A DNA stretch of 64,000 bases, from NCBI RefSeq assembly GCF_030272615.1, contig NC_081414.1:47422501-47486500 (forward strand), given 5' to 3'. Below the pieces are notes generated by a model. It saw nothing but the letters and a program-made list of their open reading frames with translations, did no database searches and had not been told where the DNA came from. Of this stretch, positions 56,491 to 64,000 are shown piece after piece. Both the position numbers and the translations under genes were made by a program. Source of the DNA: Cryptomeria japonica (lineage: Eukaryota; Streptophyta; Pinopsida; Cupressales; Cupressaceae). The number at the start of each line of letters is the position of its first letter. The first letter of the stretch is position 1.

Positions 56491-57837
56491 GAGGTAGCCC
56501 CAGCCGTCTGGGATGCTTTTAGTTTAATATTTTAATAAAATATAAATGTCACAAAATAATACAATATTACTTTTAATTATGTAATATGTTTTTCATGTAA
56601 TATATTATTTCCTTTTAATGTATTAAATATGAAATGCATTTCATGTGTTATTCTTTCAATATATCAATATATTAAATATTAATCATATTTCAAAAAGTAT
56701 AATTTCCCTTCTTTTTAAATGTATACATTTCATTAATTATAATATATATGATATATCAAGAATATATATTTAAATACTTTTTCCATTGAAATATTAATTT
56801 TAAATAACATTCTCTTTGTTTTAATTAATCCTTTTACAATACTTTTAACCTTGCAAGTGTTTTTACATCTCGTGATACCATAGGGTCATCACACAAAACT
56901 CAAGGGTCAAAATCATGCAACTTCAGAGAAATGAGCGAAGTTTTAAAAGGAAAGTCATCTAAACTTTAAAGAAAATTCGCACCTTTTGGCCAAATCGGCC
57001 AAAATTCATGTTTTGCAAGGTGGGCGCTAAAACTTGAGAAGGTCAAAATCGCACATTTTAGGTGTAAGGGCCAAGTTTTCTGAGTCATGTGGGAAGTCGC
57101 GCATCCTAATTAAAATGCACGAAAATCACCAAGGCAAGAAGGGCGATATGAAATTCAGCATTTTTGTTTAAGAAAATTACCAAATCAAAGAGTTCGCTCG
57201 TTCCAAACAAAATGCCCGAATTTCATAATAAAGCAAAAGGCGTTTAAAAACAAAGTTCGGCATTTTTTACGACTTTTGAGAGAAAGTATCCAAGTCTAAT
57301 GAAATTACACTTTTTTTGTTGAGAGGGCCGAATTTCGTGTTAGGAGAGTTAGGCGTTCAGAGTCAAAAAGGCAACATCGCCCAAAACATCACAAAGGCTC
57401 GAGTTTGGGTAAATGACATAGGTGTTTGACAAATTCTCACAAATCACCTAAGGGACCCGAATTTCACCCATAGTCACCCAAGTAAGAGCAAATGAAAACT
57501 AAAGTGAAAAGGAGTGCTTATAATGAAATCTCACATTCCTAACCAGATGGCTGAATTTCATAGCAAGTCAAAGTTAGACGTTGAGACTAGGTTAAAATAG
57601 CACATTTTAATAAAAAAGAGAGAGCCAAGTTTTGCCAAGGAGTCAACCAAGTGAGAGCTCGCGCATTTTTATCCTAAAACCTAATTTTGCAAAGGCGGTT
57701 TTATATTGTTTTAAGGCAAACATCTTTCATTTTCACCGAAACAATGCCCATCCTCGCCTTGAAAATTTAATATTTGTTAAATTAATTTATTTAATTTTTC
57801 AAAATGATTAATTCAAGTCAAAATTGATTGTTTGCAG

Positions 57838-58207
57838 GTCAATGACATCACTTAAAGGGCCGGGAGAAAACATGAAGCGCAGATTGAAGATTTGATCACG
57901 ATCAAAGTTGGAAGCGACGATAAAGAGCGCACCACAGAGCATAAAATGAAGCACGGAGAAACAAGCCAACACCTAAACCATTAAGACTGAAGATAAAAGA
58001 ACACTCAAAATGTGCAAACTCAGAATTACACAACTGGAATTAATTCCAGAAAGTTAGTTTGCAAAACTGAATTGTTTAATGTAAAGAACTGCCTGTGGGC
58101 CCCATTCAAGACATTTTAAAACAGAGGGGACACAGGTCAGTTATCTCCAAGCAACTTCAGATTCATCTGGTACTGATTCCTATAACTTTGTTGATGTTTC
58201 TATAGGC
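57838..58207 (+). other. Leader of the 58208 ORF with acceptor-like sites
   Basis: TTGTTTGCAG/GTCAATG at about 57838 and TTTCTATAG/GCATGG at 58205 look like plant splice acceptors. The second lies directly before the ATG at 58208, as in units F and G. Confidence 0.4.
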
Positions 58208-60701
58208 ATGGATGTGGATGAGGAGTTCACTGATGCTTTTTCAGATGATGAACATAGTAAACACAAATTCTTCAAACAAGACAATCAGCCATTTGACACA
58301 TGGGATCCGGGTTTCTTAGCACCTAAGTATGGTGAAGATCCTCCATGGGACAAATTTCCTTTTAATCCTGATGATATTCTGATTTTAGAGCATAGTTTAT
58401 TCATGAAGGATGACAAAAGGAAACTGATTTTGGGCAACAGAATGGAGAGCATAAATCAAAAAAGTTGGATGATGTTGATAGGTCTCATGAGTCCTATCAC
58501 TTGACAGAACAGCTGAAGGTAAGTGAACACATGATTATTGCAGCCATAAACCATTTCGATGATACCCATAGGCTAATGGCAAATTATTGTTGGAGGATTG
58601 CAGAACCACATAAGAACCACAAGGGAGAACTTTCCCTTGCAGACTTTCAGGTACTCAGAGAGGCATTGATGGAAATGAAAAGAAATTACCTACACCTACT
58701 GTCAGATAGAGATCATGTTCTTCAGCTTGATGAGATCTATTTTGATGCTCTAAAAAGGCATAAAGCTGATTTGAAGTTGCATGATTATGAAGACCAAATA
58801 GAAATTTTATATAGATGTGCTGGATCTCATAAGTTACATCCTTTGGAAGGGAAACTAAGGGCAAATGGATCTATGGTTATGGCAGCTCTATCCCATTTTG
58901 ATCATGTGCATAAAATGATGACAGGTTTGTGTTGGAAGGTTATTGGAAATCCTGATGGTTTTGGAAGAGGCCCATCTCTTGCTGACTTGTATGAACTTAA
59001 AGAGTCCTTAATGGTAGTCAAATCAGAATACCTACACTTACTTGCTGATAGAGATAATTTCGTCACTCTTAGTGAGTTATACTTTGCTTCTTTGAGAGAG
59101 AAAAATGAAGAAGTTGATAAGCTTACTCATGAGCTTGAGGTTACTAAAGATTTTTTGGTAAACACACTCAATTGGCTCTTCAAGAACCAGGAAATCAGGT
59201 TGATGAATCTTGTTTAGAGTTGATATTGCCACAAATGGGCGAAGAGTTGGTTGTATTTTATAAGGATGAGGCATTGCATGAACATTTGAGCACTCATAAT
59301 ATCCATATGATTCAAGATCTTGACAGGGATTGTGTAGAACATCAAGAATATGAGGCCTTGAGATTAGAGGAGAGAAGTCCGCATGATGATCTAACTTGCA
59401 GCTGTGGGATAACAAGCAATACACTTGAGATTCAGTTTGAGACACTTCTTGAACCAGAACTTGTTGATATCCATCCTCTCACGGGAAGAGAGGTGAACAA
59501 GATTGAGGAAAACATCACAATCGATGCAATGACGAAGAAGATGTTTGAATGGCATGATAGATGTTCTGATTTTCTGATTCAGAGAAGCAGCCTTGGGGTT
59601 TTGCATAATCCTAATAGGGCAGCTCCTATTCATACAGATGGTAGTATGAAGTTTTCTTCTATTGTTGGCAGTCATTTGGGAGTCAAATTTGAGATCTTAT
59701 TTGTGTGTCCAAGCCATAAAGAAACCAAGATAGTGCTGCAAGATATAATAAAGGCATGGTCTTGTTTTCTGATTAAGAATAGCAATCTTTTACCTTTACA
59801 CAATCTTGAGGTGGTAGCCATACCACATGAGGATGATAGTGGTAAGAGACTTTACCTTGTTGGCACTCCAAAGTTAGCAGTTAAGCATGAGATAATGTTT
59901 TGGGATCCAATCCACAGCCAGTCTGATTTTGTACATCATGTCATGACAAAAGCAAAGAAGATTCATAGCATGGGGTATTTGAGAAATGAGCATTGTATGG
60001 TGGCCAAGCAAGTGGTGCAATCAGGTTTGAGGCATGATTCAGAATTCCTGGTGGATTCAGAATTCCTGGTGGGTTCACATAGCTTGCTTCCTGAGGATGT
60101 GGTGTCACCTCTAGGGGAGAGACAATGGAAGGCTCACAATAAAGACTTGGATGGCATTATGGAGCATACACTTGGTGGATCGGCCACTAGTGTTATGACT
60201 AAACACATAGATGGAGACATTGCTATAATTTATAAATTGGAGGCATTTGGTAACAATTGGTATACGTATGAGAGCATTGAACATCAGTTGGAAAGTAGAC
60301 CAAAGTATGAGTGTTGGTTTTATATGCCTCCATTACTAATGTGTGGCTGTCCTACATTGTTGGACATAGAATCTTCAGGATTTACATGGACAACATCAGC
60401 TGTTTGGGCAATTTTGAAGGTTTGGAACCACTACTTCAATGTTGGTGATTGGTATGAGATTAAGTGTCTATCATCATACGCTCTTGGAGACACTGTTGGC
60501 ATTCACATTGTTATGGTTTTCAGTAGGTTGGAAGCAGATCTGATTTATACCAGCAGCATTGGATGGTGTGGTATATTCTTCATGATAGATACTTGTAATA
60601 TATTTATGATGGTGCACCAGTACAGGCAGAGAGTTAACGATGATCTTATGGTGAGATACATTTATCTCCTTGCTTTCGGCATGGGTGACAGAATGATTTG
60701 A
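58208..60701 (+). pseudogene. Unrecognised ORF region with an internally duplicated domain, two frameshifts
   Basis: Three overlapping frames (58208-58504, 58465-59217, 59172-60701) read as one protein of about 830 codons if one-base shifts are assumed near an A run (about 58460) and a T run (about 59153). The middle part has two copies of a domain of about 85-90 residues (58513 on and 58855 on) sharing HFDxxHxxM, CW, SLAD, YLHLL-DRD and YF. The last part has a short 18-bp in-frame duplication (DSEFLV twice) near 60035-60070 and no motif I know. It is not obviously related to the F/G protein, to gag or to pol. It could be a captured host gene or an extra ORF of a non-autonomous element. The shifts could also be assembly errors. 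Confidence 0.6.
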
Positions 60702-60916
60702 GATCCAGGCATCATCATGATCAGTGCTCTACTTCTTTGAGATCGGGATGAGTTGTTCCACCATTCAAGGCATGATCGTATTTATACCAGACTAGCACAG
60801 CGACAGCATGGTCGATTCTTCTTGAGAATAATTTGGGACCCTGGGATCATTCATGTTTCCAGTTGGTTTTAGAGAGTTGATTCTAGGAATGCATTAGCAT
60901 TGCTTGTGGACAAGCA

Positions 60917-60934
60917 ATCTTGGGAAGGGTGGAC
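60917..60934 (+). other. Ty3-type polypurine tract before LTR N
   Basis: caatcttgggaagggtggac, preceded by ttgcttgtggacaag, parallels the chromovirus 3' end before the LTRs at 5038 and 18916. It shows that a retrotransposon interior lies immediately upstream. Confidence 0.75.
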
Positions 60935-62600
60935 TGTAATGTCCCATTCTTAGCCAGAATCAACAAATTGGATCAGTCTGTTCCTGAAGTCCTCGTAGAC
61001 TGATAAGGACAGGCAGAGGACACTGGACTGGTGATTTTCTCCTATTTCAAAGGGCACTTTGGAGTAAACATGGGTGGAATCAGTCCACAATATTGTTATC
61101 TCCAAGTTACCAGTCTAAAACTGCATTAAACCCTAGAATATCTCCTACAAAGGCATACACGAGTCTAGAGAGAGTGAGGTGCTCCCTTGCCAGGTATCCA
61201 TGAGGAGAGAGAAAAAAGAAAATTAAAAGATATTAAATTTTATGCATAGAACTTTAATCTCTCCTTGGGTCACTAAAGACACATTTATAATATAAAGTTT
61301 CACCCTTTCCTAAGTTCTTATTCCTAGTGAGAGAGAGAAAGGGGAAGTGAGAGATAAAAGATTGGTTTGAGTAAAAAAGCATATAACATACAGTGAGTGC
61401 TCCATATATGTGGAAAAAAGTAACTATTATTTAATTCATTAAATTTGATTGAGGTGTGAGGATTTCAACCCTAATTAGGCCAACTTGAGGAAAGGTTTTT
61501 AAAGGTCATTGGAGACTCATTTCTTATTCTTGTTTTTGCTGATAATTATTTCTGCCTCCTTGTGGAGCTTATCAACCTTAGGGTTTTGGGAACTTTGGAG
61601 ACGGAAACCTCCATTGTTTTGAACATCTGCAGCCATGAGAAACCAACCAAGGATGTGAGGAGAAACTCCATATTCAGGGGTTTCTATTGAGCATCAAAGT
61701 TGAATAAGTTTTGTAACAAATCTGAAGCCTCCTACTTGCTTGTGTGTGTGGCTGTACTTTCTAGATTGAAAGGCTTGGAATATACATTTTTGGATCATCT
61801 TTGCACGAGGGTTGTATTGGCATATGAGAACAAGTTGTGTGAAGACCTACCAGCAGTTTTGAAGAGCTTCTTGGATCAGTTGAAGACTTTTTTATAGTGG
61901 TTGCAGTGAGGTGGCTGCTTGGCATACCAACCATCTTTATAACTCTTTTGGTGGTTATCTTTGTCACCAACTTTGCTCTTGGTGGCTGTCCTTCATCGTA
62001 CTCTCATCTCCAACACATCAATACAGTCCACAAGGATTGCAGCAGTTAAAAAGAGTCTGAAAACCATTAAATCAGATTCATATCAGACCGTATTGACTGA
62101 GGATTTGGAGTTCATAAACTATCCCAACTCAAGGGATAACTTCCGTCTATGCATTGCAAACCCATTGTCCCCAGCGAACTACCTTATGACAGAAATCTGG
62201 AGTGGAAAAGGTAAGATTTCTGATCTTTGTGAGCTGATTTCTGAGTAAGCACCTCATTTCTGAATGAGCTGCTTGCTATATGTTCCATCAAAAGTTCAAT
62301 TTTCTCCTCCAACCACCGGGTATGTTAGTAGTGGGTTAAAGGACTTCATTGTTTGTAACTGAACTATTGTTTGGAGATTGATGTATCTAATTTCAATGGA
62401 ATATTAGTATAAGTGTTGAACTTAAATGCAATTTCAATTATATTTCAACTCCTACTTGGAGGCATTTGTTTCCTTTCTTTCAAAAAAACTTCAAACAAAA
62501 AATACATCTTCTGCAACTTTTGTCTGGCTCTGAAAGATCATATTCAAAAAACACACAGTATTATTAATATAATTAAAGAACAACCAAGTGTTCTTCTACT
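60935..62600 (+). repeat. LTR N (TGTAATGTCCC start, right end unclear)
   Basis: It starts TGTAATGTCCCATTC right after the polypurine tract. The body (gagactcatttc, ggagacggaaacctcc) is nearer to the B and P LTRs than to A and D. No CA end was identified. Small frames at 61700-61897 and 61961-62248 have no recognisable motif; the latter could be leader sequence. Confidence 0.6.
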
Positions 62601-62629
62601 ATTCACGCTTTTAGTGTCCTAGAGAGGGA

Positions 62630-64000
62630 ATCCCCATACGTTCATGCACAATAAAGGAGTCAAAATAGAATGAATCGGGTGATTCAAAATCAGATTGCAA
62701 ATAACATGGTGAGATCATTGAATCTCAAGAATCCCGAAAATCATCTCAAAGTCGCAGAGAGAAGAGACCCACGTGCACTTAGGGGGTCAAATCGAATGGG
62801 CAAAGTTCGGGCATTTCGTTTCAGAAAATTGAATCCTTGCTCACGCCTCTGCAATAGCCAAAAAATACCGAAACCTAATCTCCAAATGCAAGGAAAGAAC
62901 AAAGTTCAGGTTTTTTGGACCAAAACGTAAGCTTTCAATAAGTCTACCAGTGCCTTTGAAATTGCCGAGAATAACCCCAATCCTGCATAACCCGAAAATA
63001 CACCCATCAAAAACTCTGGCAAAAATATCGCCAATTTGAGTTTTTTTATTTTAAGTCGATGAAAGGGAGATAAAGCTTCAAATGATATTTTGGTTACAAA
63101 GGCCAACAGAGACCCGATATGACTTATATTGTCAAGTCAAGAGGAAAAAGATACACATAATTTCGTTTTTTTTAAGCCTTTATTATCGCCCTTTTTGCAA
63201 GTGATCCTAAAATCGCCGAATTTTATCCTTTAAGTGTCAACTGTAGTTAAATATGAAATAGAAATAAAAGGGGTTTGATAAAATATAGATTTCAAAGCAT
63301 TTTAAAACACCTTGCCCTTTCCTTCTGAAAGACCGAATTTTCTCCTTTACTACGCCCAAAGTGAAATAGAAGGAAGGGGGGGTTTCAATAAGGTTGTAAG
63401 CATAAAGCACTTTTTGGTGCTTTCCCTTTAAAATCGCTGAACTTTTTCGTTAACTTGGGGAAGTGTGAAATTTAAAACAAGGGGAACTTTTTGGCACTTT
63501 TCTTCAAAATGCCTAAGTTTTCCCTTTAAAGTGGTGCGATCTTAAGTCAAAAATGAAACGAAGTCAAGGAGATTCGAATGGTTTTGAAAGTAAATATCTT
63601 TTATTTTCCCCTCTTATTCGTCGAAACGAAGCCTGACGTTGCCTTGATGACATTTAATATTTGTTAAATTTACTTAAATTTTTCAAGGTGATTAATTCAA
63701 GTTGAGCTTGCTTTTGCAGATCAATGCTACTAGAAAGTGCTGAGGTAAACCTTAAAACAAAAATTGAAGACATGATCGCAATCGAAGCAAGGAAGTGAAG
63801 ATGCAACGCGTAGGATCAAAATGGTGATCATTGAGCATTGAAGAGCATGCCATAAAATAAGCACCAAAAGCATGTTATGTCGAATTTCTGGAAGGCATCA
63901 AAATAACATTCAAAATGCTACAAGAAATATAGAAATTCAAAAATGCACAGCAGAGGATCCCAAAAAATCAGTTTGTAAAGACTAAACTGTTTTCTACCTG
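62630..64000 (+). mobile_element. Unit O: truncated K/L-like unit running off the window
   Basis: From about 63540 it aligns with 57600-58090 (phrases ttaatatttgttaaatt, gattaattcaagt, tttgcag then atcaatg, and tgaagatgcaacg-type sequence). No TGTTGTG start was seen; gagagggaatcccc near 62622 may be what is left of the head. Confidence 0.55.

Larger units (their letters stand above)
46945..56893 (+). mobile_element. Solo LTR M (TSD CAAAA), carrying unit G
   Basis: It is flanked by CAAAA at 46940-46944 and 56894-56898. It starts TGTAATGTCCCTA and ends TAGGGTCATCACA, an 11/13 terminal inverted repeat like that of the chromovirus LTRs. Without G and its TSD it is about 1.63 kb, close to the LTR lengths above, with no internal region, so it is a solo LTR formed by recombination. 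It contains hairpin arrays at 47103-47475 and 56392-56490. Confidence 0.85.
46393..58200 (+). mobile_element. Unit K/L: E/F/G-type unit split by M (and G within M)
   Basis: The left part (46393-46944) starts TGTTGTGCGTTATGCACAC with a weaker stem (CCC..TCC/GGATAGGG) and ACCCCC. It resumes at 56899 after solo LTR M, and continues with Ty3-unlike sequence rich in phrases such as gcgcatttt and cgaattt. At about 57838 there is an acceptor-like TTTGCAG. The part 57600-58090 is alignable to 63540-64000 (unit O). Its right end was not found; the ORF region at 58208 may belong to it. Confidence 0.65.

Noticed and set aside
61961-62248. 95-codon ORF as a gene
   Set aside because: It lies in probable LTR N sequence and has no recognisable motif; it remains possible but unsupported.

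Overview
The window looks like intergenic or intronic DNA from a large, transposon-rich seed-plant genome, with a gymnosperm such as a conifer as the best guess. The evidence is dense nested long-terminal-repeat (LTR) retrotransposons, Ty3 chromovirus pol genes primed by initiator tRNA-Met, 8-bp-TSD hAT debris, and three small intact exons of a plastid isoamylase (ISA3-like) separated by very long introns. Taxonomy is inference. No prokaryotic gene, tRNA, rRNA or CRISPR array was seen.

Layout. 1-23137 is a pile of decayed Ty3/gypsy chromoviruses, all on the + strand. Copy A (1-6790) lacks most of its 5' LTR. Fragment B (6791-9440) follows. Old copy R (9441-9712 plus 20790-23137) is split by the nearly complete copy D (9713-20789, TSD TTGAT). 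D is itself split by unit E (16194-18738, TSD GGTTC). The domain order is gag, protease, RT, RNase H, integrase, chromodomain, and all copies are broken. 24288-29290 is unit I with unit H nested inside (25386-28850, TSD CAAAC). 29789-36959 is a short hAT-type element (TSD ATTAGAAC) containing unit F (30111-36888, TSD CGAAC), which carries an uninterrupted 1211-codon ORF. 37321-44610 holds three minus-strand exons of the isoamylase gene; the 6.9-kb intron between two of them holds LTR fragment P and Tat-like Ty3 fragment J. 46393 onward is unit K/L, interrupted by solo LTR M (46945-56893, TSD CAAAA), which is interrupted by unit G (47634-55943, TSD GGTAT). 58208-60701 is an unrecognised ORF region with an internally duplicated domain, followed by a Ty3-type polypurine tract and LTR (N) and another K/L-like unit (O) running off the end.

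The most unusual content is the set E, F, G, H, I and K/L. F, G, H and E are bounded by TG...CA (mutated in E) and 5-bp target duplications, as LTRs are, yet show no second LTR, primer site or pol. All six share a 5' head made of a hairpin whose sequence differs between lineages while pairing is largely kept, followed by an invariant CCCCC. F, G, H and I then carry lineage-specific tandem or hairpin arrays. F and G have a large homologous ORF after a probable 5'-UTR intron, and a conserved TATA-like box lies downstream of the ORF. They read as giant solo LTRs, or an undescribed non-autonomous element type, that carry a gene.

The host signal is limited to the isoamylase exons. If they belong to one working gene, most of the window is intron, with chromoviruses inserted antisense to it.
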